From Isoetes taiwanensis (lineage: Eukaryota; Streptophyta; Lycopodiopsida; Isoetales; Isoetaceae): 64,000 bases of DNA. A program made the position numbers and the translations under genes. Below the pieces are notes generated by a model. The model was not told the DNA's origin, did no database searches, and saw only the letters and a program-made list of their open reading frames with translations. The DNA is taken from the NCBI GenBank assembly GCA_021234155.1, contig JAJEKV010000032.1, positions 12,036,099 through 12,100,098 on the forward strand, read 5' to 3'. Of this stretch, positions 44,094-55,384 are shown one piece after another; position 1 is the first letter of the stretch; every line of letters begins with the position of its first letter.

Positions 44094-47000
44094 TGAGTCC
44101 ATTGGCAGAGCCAAATCGCAGCCCCGAGAGGGAGGTCGCCTCGCCCCGGCCCCTGTGGCCTTGGGGAGAGGGAAATTCGGGGCAAGCAGCTTCCGGGATT
44201 TTAGGGTCCGTGGTCAAGGCCAACACCCCCACTCCACGCCAAGTCACGCACGCAAGGTCCCGCCGACCGACAAGGAGAGGGCCTCCAAAACGTGAAACCC
44301 CGTGGGCTGCCGTGTTCTAGAAGGGTTTGCGCTTTGGGGGCCGAGACTTGGTCTGCTGCACTTGGGACCGGCCGAAGCCGCAGCCGAGAATACGGAGCAA
44401 GGGGAACCGACGGAGCGGAGTTTGGGCCTGTCCTCCTCCCGATGTGGCAAGTAGAAGTCGGGGGCGCTTTTGCAAAGCGGCAAGACATTCATAAATTCGC
44501 AATTAATGCATTGTACGAAAAATAAATTCTGATTTTTGCCACCTGAATCCTAATCCATGTCCAAAGACACATGCCCTAATTTTTCAAATTTTCTGAGAAG
44601 GTCTAGGTCAAAGGGTTAGATTAGAACGGCCGGGCAGCCCGCTGGTGGCAACCGAAATGGCACCCTTCCCCAAGTCAAACGAGGCCAGACCTTGCAGGAT
44701 CCCTCACAAGAGGGGAGAGTCCGACCCCAAGAGGCGGATCCAAAAGTTCCCGAGGCAGCCCTTCCCCGGCAGCCCCCCGGGGCCGCACGCTAATGACCAC
44801 CCTCCCCCGAGCCCGCCTCCCCTATCCGACCGCTGATCCTCCGCTCGGGGCCCTTCGAAGGCCCAAAAGATTCGAGATCGGGTCCGAGAACTTGTCAAAC
44901 CGCTGGGCCCCCGAGGTCGGCCTTTGTAGAAACCGCATTGTCTTGTCGCTCGGGCACCGGGAGGTTCCGAATGGCAAATCGACCCCGCCAAATCGTCCGA
45001 ATGGCGAAATTACCCTAGGGAGCAAGTTACAAGGTCGGTTTTGCAAAAGAAAGAAACACTCACGCCTCCACGACAAGATCCCGCATCCACATCCTAGGCC
45101 AATTGACTACGAGTGTGATGGAAGTGAGCTACTTTGCTTCTTGGAGGTCGAGTGGGTCTTCCTCGCCACGGAACTTGGTCCCTGTGGCAACGCCGACGCT
45201 CGAGTCCATTGGCAGAGTCAAATCGCGATTCCTGAGAGGGAGGTCGCCTGGCCCGGCCCCGTGGCCTTGGGGAAAGGAAATTCGGGCAAGCAGCCCGGGG
45301 ATTTTAGGGTCCGTGGTTCAAGGCCAACACCCCCACTCCACGCCAAGTCACGGCTGCAAGGTCCCGCCCTCCGACCGGACAGGAGAGGGCCTCCAAAACG
45401 TAAACCCCGTGGGCTGCCGTGTTCTAGAAGGGTTTGGCGCTTTGGGGCCGGACTTGGTCTGCTGCACTTGGGACCTGGCCGAAGCCGCAGCCGGTGAATA
45501 CGGAGCAAGGGGAACCGACGGAGCGGAGTTTGGGCCTGTCCTCCTCCCGCGTGTGGCAAGTAGAAGTCGGGGGCTTTTGCAAAGCTGGCAAGACATTCAT
45601 AAATTCGCAATTAATGCATTGTACTAAAAATAAATTCTGATTTTTTGCCACCGGATTCCTAATCCATCTCCATCACACAGCCCAATTTTCAAATTTTCTG
45701 AGAAGGTCTAGGTCAAAGGGTTAGTGATAGAACGGCCGGGCAGCCCGCTGCGTAGGCAACCGAAGCCGCACCCTTCCCCAAGTCAAACGAGGCCAGACCT
45801 TGCAGGGATCCCTCACAAGAGGGGAGAGTCCTGACCCCAAGAGGCGGGATCCAAAAGTTCCCCGAGGCAGCCCTTCCTCGGCAGCCGCCCCCCGGGTCGC
45901 ACGCTAATGACCACCCTCCCGAGCCCTGCCCTATCCCACCGCTGATCCTCCGCTCAGGGGCCCCTCTTCGAAGGCCCAAAAGATTCGGTGATCGGTCCGA
46001 GAACTTGTCAAACCGCTGGGCGCCCCGGGGCTCGGCCTTTGTAGAAACCGGGATTGTCTTGTCGCTCGGGCACCGGGAGGTTCCTAATGGCAAATCGACC
46101 CCGCCAAATCGTCCTAATGGCGAAATTACCCTAGGGAGCAAGTTACAAGGTCGGTTTTGCAAAAGAAAGAAACACTCACGCCCCACGACAAGATCCCGCA
46201 TCCACATCCTAGGCCAATTGACTACGAGTGTGATGGAAGTGAGCTACTTTGGCGCTTCTTGAGGTCGAGTGGTCTTCGCCACGGAACTTGGTCCCCGTGG
46301 CAACGCCGACGCTCGAGTCCATTGGCAGAGTCAAATCGCATTCCGAGAGGGGGGTCGCCTGCCCCGGCCCCGTGGCCTTGGGGAAAGGAAATTCGGGCAA
46401 GCAGCTTCCTCCCGGATTTTAGGGTCCGTGGCTCAAGGCCAACACCCCCACTCCACGCCAAGTCACGCTGCAAGGTCCCGCCCCGACCGACAAGGAGAGG
46501 GCCTCCAAAACGTAAACCCCGTGGGCTGCCGTGTTCTAGAAGGGTTTGCGCTTTGGGGCCGACTTGGTCTCAAGGCACTTGGGACCTGGCCGAGAAGCCG
46601 CAGCCGGAATACGGAGCAAGGGGAACCGACGAGCGGAGTTTGGGCCCGTCCTCCTCCGATGTGGCAAGTAGAAGTCGGGGGCTTTGCAAAAGGCAAGACA
46701 TTCATAAATTCGCAATTAATGCATTGTACGAAAATAAATTCTGATTTTTTGCCACCGGATTCCTAATCCATCTCCATCACACAGCCCAATTTTCAAATTT
46801 TCTGAGAAGGTCTAGGTCAAAGGGTTAGATTAGAACGGGCCGGGGCAGCCCGCTGCTGTGGCAACCGAGCCGGCACCCTTCCCCAAGTCAAACGAGGCCA
46901 GACCTTGCGGGGATCCTCACAAGAGGGGAGAGTCCGACCCCAAGAGGCGGATCCAAAAGTTCCCCGAGGCAGCCCTTCCTCGGCAAATAGCCCCTGGGGC

Positions 47001-50000
47001 GACGCTAATGACCACCCTCCCCCGAGCCCGGTTCCCCTATCCCACCGCTGGATCCTCCGCTCAGGGCCCCTCTTCGAAGGCCCAAAAGATTCGAGATCGG
47101 TCCCGAGAACTTGTCAAACCGCTGGGCGCCCCGAGGTCGGCCTTGTAGAAACCGCATTGTCTTGTCGCTCGCACCGGGAGGTTCCTAATGGCAAATCGAC
47201 CGCCAAATCGTCCGAATGGCTAAATTACCCTAGGGAGCAAGTTACAAGGTCGGTTTTGCAAAAGAAAGAAACACTCACGCCTCCACGACAAGATCCCCGC
47301 ATCCACATCCTAGGCCAATTGACTACGAAAGTGTGATGGAAGTGAGCTACTTTGCTTCTTGAGGTCGAGTGGTCTTCGCCACGGAACTTGGTCCCCGTGG
47401 CAACGCCGACGCTCGAGTCCATTGGCAGAGTCAAATCGCGATTCGAGAGGGGAGGTCGCCCGTCCGGCCCCTGTGGCCTTGGGGAAAGGAAATTCGGGGC
47501 AAGCAGCTTCCGGGATTTTAGGGTCCGTGCTCAAGGCCAACACCCCCACTCCACGCCAAGTCACGCTGCAAGGTCCCGCCTCGACCGACACAAGGAGAGG
47601 GCCTCCAAAACGTAAAACCCCGCGGGCTGCCGTGTTCTAGAAGGGTTTGCTTTTGGGGCCGAGACTTGTCTCTGCTGCACTTGGGACCTGGCCGAAAGCC
47701 GCAGCCGGTAATACGGAGCAAGGGGAACCGACGGAGCGAGTTTGGGCCTGTCCTCCTCCCCGATGTGGCAAGTAGAAGTCGGGGGCGCTTTTGCAAAGGG
47801 CAAGACATTCATAAATTCGCAATTAATGCATTGTACGAAAATAAATTCTGATTTTTGCCACCGGATTCCTAATCCATCTCCATCACACAGCCCAATTTTC
47901 AAATTTTCGGAGAAGGTCTAGGTCAAAGGGTTAGTGATAGAACGGCCGGGCAGCCCGCTGTGGCAACCGAAGCCGGCACCCTTCCCCAAGTCAAACGAGG
48001 CCAGACCTTGCAGGATCCCTCACAAGAGGGGAGAGTCCGACCCCAAGAGGCGGATCCAAAAGTTCCCGAGGCAGCCCTTCCCCGGCAGCCGCCCCCCCGG
48101 CCGCACGCTAATGACCACCCTCCCGAGCCCGGCTCCCCTATCCCACCGCTGATCCTCCGCTCAGGGCCCCTCTTCGAAGGCCCAAAAGATTCGAGATCGG
48201 GCCCGAGAACTTGTCAAACCGCTGGGCGCCCCGAGGCTCACTTTGTAGAAACCGCATTGTCTTGTCGCTCGCACCGGGAGCCTCCTCCGAATGGCAAATC
48301 GACCCTCGCCAAATCGTCCGAATGGCTAAATTACCCTAGGGAGCAAGTTACAAGGTCGGTTTTGCAAAAGAGAGAAACACTCACGCCTCCACGACAAAGA
48401 TCCCGCATCCACATTCTAGGCCAATTGACTACGAAGTTTGATGGAAGTGAGCTACTTTGGGACTTCTTGAGGTCGGGTGGTCTTCTGGCCACGGAACTTG
48501 GTCCCCAGGGCAACGTCGACGTTCTGAGTCCATTGGCAGAGTCAAATCGCGATTCCGGAGAGGGGAGGTCGCCCGTCCGTCCCCAGGGCCTTGGGGAGAG
48601 GAAATTCGGGGCAAGCAGCCGGGGATTTTAGGGTCCGCGGCTCAAGGCCAACACCCCCACTCCACGCCAAGTCACGCTAAAGGTCCCGCCGACCGACAAG
48701 GAGAGGGCTTCCAAAACGTAAACCCCGTGGGTTGCCGTGTTCTAGAAGGGTTTGGCGCTTTGGGGGCCGAGACTTGGTCTCAAGGCACTTGGGACTCGGC
48801 CGAGAAGCCGCAGCCGAGAATACGGAGCAAGGGGAACTGACGGAGCGGAGTTTGGGCCTGTCCTCCTCCCGATGTGGCAAGTAGAAGTCGGGGGGCGCTT
48901 TTGCAGTGGCAAGACATTCATAAATTCGCAATTAATGCATTGTACGAAAATAAATTCTGATTTTTGCCACCGATTCCTAATCCATCTCCATCACACAGCC
49001 CAATTTTCGAAATTTTCGAGAAGGTCTAGGTCAAAGGGTTAGCATTAGAACGGTCGGGGCAGCCCGCTGTGGCAACCGAGCCGGCACCCTTCCCCAAGTC
49101 AAACGAGGCCAGACCTTGCGTGGATCCCTCACAAGAGGGGAGAGTCCCACCCCAAGAGGCGGGATCCAAAAGTTCCCCGAGGCAGCCTCTTCCTCGCAGC
49201 GCCCCCCCCTGGCCGTGACGCTAATGACCACCCTCCCGAGCCCTGCCTCCCTATCCCACCATTGATCCTCCGCTCAGGGCCCCTCTTCGAAGGCCCAAAA
49301 GATTCCGTGACGGCCCCGAGAACTTGTCAAACCGCTGGGCCCCGAGGTCGGCCTTGTAGAAACCGCATTGTCTTGTCGCTCGGGCACCGGGAGGTTCCTA
49401 ATGGCAAATCGACCCCGCCAAATCGTCCTAATGGCGGTAAATTACCCTAGGGAGCAAGTTACAAGGTCGGGCTTTTGCAAAAGAGAGAAACACTCACGCC
49501 TCCACGACAAAGATCCCGCATCCACATCCTAGGCCAATTGACGACGAAGTTTGATGGAAGTGAGCTACTTTGGCGCTTCTTGAGGTCGGGTGGTCTTCTG
49601 TCGCTGAACTTGGTCCCCGTGGCAACGCCGACGCTCCGAGTCCATTGGCAGAGTCAAATCGCGATTCCGAGAGGGGAGGTCGCCTCGTCCGGCCCCCGTG
49701 GCCTTGGGGAGAGGAAATTCGGGCAAGCAGCTTCCTCGGGATTTTAGGGTCCGGTGCTCAAGGCCAACACCCCCACTCCACGCTGTCACGGGCGCAAGGT
49801 CCCGCCTCGGGACCGACAAGGAGAGGGCCTCCAAAACGAAACCCCGTGGGTTGCCGTGTTCTAGAAGGGTTTGGCGCTTTGGGGGCCGAGACTTGGTCTG
49901 TTGCACTTGGGACCGGCCGAAAGCCGCAGCCGGAATATGGAGCAAGGGGAAACCGACGGAGCGGAGTTTGGGCCTGTCCTCCTCCCCGATGTGGCAAGTA

Positions 50001-52325
50001 GAAGTTGGGGGCTTTGCAAAGGGCAAGACATTCATAAATTCGCAATTAATGCATTGTAACGAAAATAAATTCTGATTTTTTGCCACCGAATCCTAATCCA
50101 TGTCCAAAGACACAGCCCCCATTTTTCAGAATTTTCTGAGAAGGTCTAGGTCAAAGGGTTAGATAGAACGGCCGGGCAGCCCGCTGCGGCAACCGAAGCC
50201 GCACCCTTCCCCAAGTCAAACGAGGCCGACCTTGCGGTGGATCCTCACAAGAGGGGAGAGTCCTGACCCCAAGAGGCGGGATCCAAAAAAAGTTCCCCAG
50301 GCAGCCCTTCCTCGGGCGCGCCCCCTGGGGCCGCACGCTAATGACCACCCTCCCCGAGCCCTGCCCCTATCCCACCGCTTGATCCTCCGCTCAGGGGCCC
50401 TCTTCTGAAGGCCCAAAAGATTCTAGATCGGTCCCCGAGAACTTGTCAAACCGCTGGGCGCCCCCCGAGGTCGGCCTTGTAGAAACCGCATTGTCTAGGG
50501 AGCAAGTTACAAGGTCGGTTTTGCAAAAGACAAAAACACTCACGCCTCCACGACGGTATCCCGCATCCACATCCTAGGCCAATTGACTACGAAAGTGTGA
50601 TGGAAGTACTTTTGGCGCTTTGAGATCGGGTGGTCTTCTGGCCACTAACTTGGTCCCCTGTGGCAACGCCGATGTTCTCGAGTCCATTGCCGAGAGTCAA
50701 ATCGCGATTCCTGAGAGGGGAGGTCGCCTCGTCCGGCCCCTGTGGCCTTGGGGAGAGGAAATTCGGGCAAGCAGCCGGGGGATTTTAGGGTCCGTGGCTC
50801 AAGGCCAACACCCCCACTCCACGCCAAGTCACGCCAAGGTCCCCGCCCGACCGACAAGGAGAGGGCCTCCAAAACGTAAACCCCGTGGGTTGCCGTGTTC
50901 TAGAAGGGTTTGGCGCTTTGGGGCCGAGACTTGGTCTGTTGCACTTGGGACCTGACCGAGAAGCCGCAGCCGGTGAATACGGAGCAAGGGGAACCGACGG
51001 AGCGAGTTTGGGCCTTTCCTCCTCCCCGATGTGGCAAGTAGAAGTCGGGGGCTTTTGCAAAGGGCAAGACATTCATAAATTCGCAATTAATGCATTGTAC
51101 GAAAATAAATTCTGATTTTTTGCCACCTGGAATCCTAATCCATGTCCAAAGACACAGCCCAATTTTCGAATTTTCTGAGAAGGTCTAGGTCAAAGGGTTA
51201 GTATTAGAACGGCCGGGGCAGCCCGCTGTGTGGCAACCGAGCTGGCACCCTTCCCCAAGTCAAACGAGGCCGACCTTGCAGGATCCCTCACAAGAGGGGG
51301 GAGAGTCCCACCCCAAGAGGCGGGATCCAAAAAGTTCCCCAGGCAGCCCTTCTTCCTCGGCAGCCCCCCTGGGGTCGCACGCTTAATGACCACCCTCCCG
51401 GAGTCCTGCCCCTATCCGACCGCTGATCCTCCGCCGCTCTCAGGCCCCTCTTCGAAGGCCCAAAAGATTCTAGATCGGGTCCGAGAACTTGTCAAACCGC
51501 TGGGCGCCCCGAGGTCGGCCTTTGTAGAAACCGCATTGTCTTGTCGTCGCACCATCGGGAGGCTCCTAATGGCAAATCGACCCCCGCCAAATCATCCTGA
51601 ATGGCTAAATTACCCTAGGGAGCAAGTTATAAGGTCGGTTTTGCAAAAGACAAACACTCACGCCTCCACGACAAGATCCCCGCATCCACATCCTAGGCCA
51701 ATTGACTACGAGTGTGATGGAAGTGAGCTACTTTGGCTTCTTGGAGGTCGGGTGGTCTTCCGCCACGGAACTTGGTCCCTGTGGCAACGCCGACGCTCGA
51801 GTCCATTGGCGAGTCAAATCGCGATTCCGAGAGGGGAGGTCGCCTGTCCGGCCCCTCGTGGCCTTGGGAGAGGAAATTCGGGGCAAGCAGCCCGGGATTT
51901 TAGGGTCCGTGCTCGGGTGTCAACACCCCCACTCCACGCCAAGTCACGGCCAAGCAAGGTCCCGCCTCGGACCGACAAGGAGAGGGCCTCCAAAACGTAA
52001 ACCCCGTGGGTTGCCGTGTTCTAGAAGGGTTTGGCGCTTTGGGGGCCGACTTGGTCTCGCTGCACTTGGGACCCGCCGAAAGCCGCAGCCGGTGAATACG
52101 GAGCAAGGGGAACCGACGGAGCGGAGTTTGGGCCTGTCCTCCTCCCCGATGTGGCAAGTAGAAGTCGGGGGCGCTTTTGCGCTGGCAAAGACATTCATAA
52201 ATTCGCACTTAATGCATTGTACCTAAAATAAATTCTGATTTTTTGCCAGCTGGATTCCTAATCCATCTCCATCACACAGCCCAATTTTCGAAATTTTCGG
52301 AGAAGGTCTAGGTCAAAGGGTTAGC
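44094..52325 (+). repeat. Tandem array of ~1.1-kb GC-rich monomers
   Basis: The landmark ATTCGCAATTAATGCATTG recurs near 44499, 45608, 46713, 47820, 48930, 50043, 51083 and 52207, giving steps of 1109, 1105, 1107, 1110, 1113, 1040 and 1124. The short step reflects a ~68-bp deletion near 50496. Each monomer contains TCAAACGAGGCC, CACAAGAGGGGAGAGTC, AACTTGTCAAACCGCTGGG, GGAGCAAGTTACAAGGTCGG and GGAACTTGGTCCC in the same order. No conserved reading frame survives the many indels, so the short ORFs seen on both strands are not genes. Confidence 0.93.
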
Positions 52326-53080
52326 TAAGGTCAAAGGAATGGAGTTTGTGGGATCGTTGTACTTGGGGTTGACCTTGGCTCGCTGGACGTTATACTTGGT
52401 CTAAGATTGCATTGGACGAAACCCCGTGGACTTGCCGCATTCTAGAGGGTTTTTGTTTTGGTTTTTCCGCCCCCTAAAGCTATTTGACATGGATGGCATA
52501 ACTAAACTTGTAATGAACTGGTTTTGTTTCTCAGAAACAATTGTACCTTGATGAAAGATTGCTTCATAGTTTCCAAGTGAAAAATTTTTTAATGTGTCCG
52601 CACCGCCTTGTTGCCCCCCTGGTCAAAGACTCGCCTTTTTTCGATGCACACTCTTTTAGTTATGCATTTTATTGCATTTATGGTTTATAAATTCGTAGTT
52701 AATGCATGGCATGGAATTAAATTATGGTTTTTGGTCAGCTGGCTTCCATGGTCATCACCAGCATACAGGAAAATTTCCAAAATTTTCGGATAAGGTCCGC
52801 ACTCCAAGCGCTGGGGGTTAGAACGTCCCGCAAATTTCGTTGTTGGGCAAGCATGACCGCACCCTTCCCCAAGTCAAACAAGGCGACTTTGAATGGCCAC
52901 CTCAAGAGGGGAGAGTCCCGCCCCTGTGAGACTGACCCCAAAAACGCTCTCGAGGCAAAATGCCCCGCACCGCCTCGGGGACTCAGATGCTAATGAACAC
53001 CCTCCCCGGCTCGGGCCCCTATATATCCGACCGCTGAATCCTCCGCTCAAGGATCCAAATTTCGACTGTTCAAATAAGCC
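52326..53080 (+). repeat. Divergent monomer at the right edge of the array
   Basis: Shared phrases (ATTCTAGAGGGTTTTTG, ATTCGTAGTTAATGCATGG, CCCTTCCCCAAGTCAAAC, AGAGGGGAGAGTCC, CTAATGAACACCCTCCCC) appear in monomer order but with much lower identity. CCCTATATATCCGACCGCTG (about 53018) suggests that the corresponding CCCTATCCGACC of the array once held a TATA-like run. Confidence 0.7.
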
Positions 53081-53119
53081 TAGTAATGAGCTTCACATTA
53101 AAAAAAAGATGCAAAAACA

Positions 53120-53225
53120 ATAACGCCGCTATAACAAAATACGCCCGGGCGGACGCCGCGGCGCATTAATATTTGAAATAACGCCGCATGCGACGTGACG
53201 CCGCATCCGACGCCTGTAATATTTT
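53120..53225. repeat. GCATGC palindrome cluster, right side of the array
   Basis: It contains the 17-bp CGCTATAACAAAATACG (53127-53143) also found at 32869-32885, and decayed palindromes such as CGCCGCATGCGACGTG. Confidence 0.65.
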
Positions 53226-53394
53226 GAACCCGCTGGCGGGCGGCCGGCTTTTCCCGAACTTCTTTTGCCCTACTTCTTCGAGGTTCTTGGGCGATCCATT
53301 CATGCTTAGTACCACGATCTACCCGCAAGCAACTATTCTAAGGTTAGTATATCATGTTTTTTAGATTGAATAGGTTTTTGGATTGAATGGTGCA

Positions 53395-54235
53395 TGCCCA
53401 ACCTTCCTCTTTTTTGGTTTCCTTTCCTTCCTCTTCTTCTTTGTTCTTGATTTTTTTCTTCCCATTCTTCCATGCCTCGCTTCATTCTTCCTCCTTCTTT
53501 CTTTCTCATGCTTCATTTCTTCCTCATTCTTCCTCATGCTTCATTTCTTCCTCCTTCTTCCATGCTTCATTCTTTCCTCATTCTTTCTTCCCATATTTCT
53601 TCTTTCCTCATTTCTTTCTCATTCTTTCTTCATCATTCTTTCTTCTCATTTCTTTCTTCCTCATGCTTTCTCATTCTTTTTATTCCTCACTCTTTCTCAT
53701 TCTTCCTCATTCTTTCTCTCATTTCTTTGCTTTCTCATTTCTTTCTCATGCTTTCTCATTTCTTTCTCATGCTTTCTCATTTGTTTCTCATTTCCATTCT
53801 TTCTCATGCTTTCTCATTCCTCATTCTTTCCCCTCCCTTCCCTCATTTCTTTCTTCTCTTCCCTTCCTTATTCTTCATTTTTTTTTTCATTTCTTATTCT
53901 TCATTCTTTTAATTTCATTTCTTCATTCTTCATTTGTTTCTTATTCTTCACATTTCTTCCTCACTTTCCATTCGATCATTTTCTTTCCCTTCCCTTATTT
54001 CTTCCTTCCATTCTATTCCCTTCCCTTCTCTTATTTCCTCTTATTTTTCTTCATTCTTTCTTGTTTCTTCTCTTATTTCTTCTCTATTCTATCCTTATTT
54101 CTTCCCTTCTATTCTCTTATTTCTTTCTCTTGTTTTATTTCTATCTCTTGTTTTCTATCCCCCCCTTTTTTTTCCTTTCTTTCTTCTTCGATCTTTTTCT
54201 TCTTTGTTCTTATTCTTCTAATGCTTTGTTACTTC
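53395..54235 (+). repeat. Polypyrimidine tract, ~840 bp
   Basis: Almost purely C and T on the plus strand, built from variants of TTCTTTCTCATTCTTCC. It produces long open frames rich in S and F in two registers, which are composition artefacts. Such tracts can form triplex structures. Confidence 0.9.
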
Positions 54236-54359
54236 AAGCTGTGCCTTTCTATTACGATTTGGATCCGACAGATCTTGTACACGCCCCTTATTTTGGTAAG
54301 TAGTTGATCGCACTTGCATTTTATTTTTATAGTTTTAAGTAGGTTAAAAAATTGATGGA

Positions 54360-54750
54360 GTGGCTTGTTCAAGGGCACGGGTCGGCTCCACCTAGAGTGG
54401 GGAGGACCATGTACCCGGGTTCGAAGTTCACTTTCACTACAATCATAAATGTTTCCTAGGTTAATGAGTGGCTTGTTCAAGGGCACTACCGGCCCACCTA
54501 GAGTGGAGAGGACCACGCATCTGTTCAAGTCCACTTCCAGCCCACTTGTTATTTTTAGGTTTAAAATAAAATTGTAGTGGCTTGTTCAAGGGCACGGCCG
54601 GCTCCACCTTGCGTGGAGAGGACTAGGTGTCCGGGTCCAAGTCCACTTTTCTTCTCATTCTTAGGTAGATGTGGCTACGGCAAGGACATGGTCGGCCCAC
54701 CGCAAAGTGGGGGAGGACCAGGTGTTCGGTCTTAGTTCACGCTTATTGTC
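54360..54750 (+). repeat. Four tandem copies of a dispersed hairpin motif
   Basis: Each unit has GTGGCTTGTTCAAGGGCAC or a variant, a stem such as CTCCAC...GTGGAG around a short loop, and AGGACCA-x-GT-x3-CGGG with AAGTCCAC. The arms vary (CTCCAC/GTGGAG, CCCAC/GTGGG). Related single copies are near 20428, 20546 and 27098. Confidence 0.75.
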
Positions 54751-55384
54751 GGGCTTTTAGCTAGAGGTAGCTAGGGCTAGGTTAAGTTAACAAATGAATC
54801 GGATGATTCCCTTCACACCCGTGCTAGTTAAAAAAAAAAAATAGGTTAGGCTAACTTAATGTAGTACTAATTCGCACTAAAAGCGTTAGTAAAAAAAATA
54901 ACTTAACTAATTAACTAAATTATTTCAACATGTCTAGTTAAGTTAGCCAAAGGCATAAAAAAATTATATGTACAATTAACTAAACTTAAAGTGACCTCTA
55001 TAGTGCTAATTTCTAATTTAGTTAATTTTTAGTTAATTTTGCTAACTAATCCTAACAAGGTGCTAAGATAAGTTTAGGTAGTGTTTTTGGTTAAAAAGTT
55101 AACTAAATTTTGGGACTATCTCGCTAACTAATTAACTAGTAAAATGAATGTAAATTGACCGTGGGTCCGAATACCCTAATCTAACCTATTTAGTTTTTCT
55201 TGTTTCTTCTTCTTTTTTTTTTCTTTTTTTGGGCTGGCCTGATAAGGTATTAGTCGCCATAGGGCTTGTTATAAGTAATGATTATATGGTCTCGATACAT
55301 GTTTGATATTGTTGTATTATGTTGCATTTACTTTGTGCATGCTTGGCTTTTGTATTCATTATTTTGTTTTGTTTGTAGGCATAA
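54751..55384. other. AT-rich spacer
   Basis: No gene. Many variants of TTAACTAA and TTAGTTAA. A T run lies near 55210-55228, followed by a possible acceptor before 55385. Confidence 0.5.

Noticed and set aside
44100-52230. Dozens of 60-250-codon ORFs on both strands of the tandem array
   Set aside because: They arise from GC-rich repeat sequence, shift frame from monomer to monomer because of indels, and have no recognisable domain.
53383-54307. Two 306-codon ORFs rich in F, S and L
   Set aside because: Artefact of the polypyrimidine tract, which leaves few stop codons in overlapping frames.
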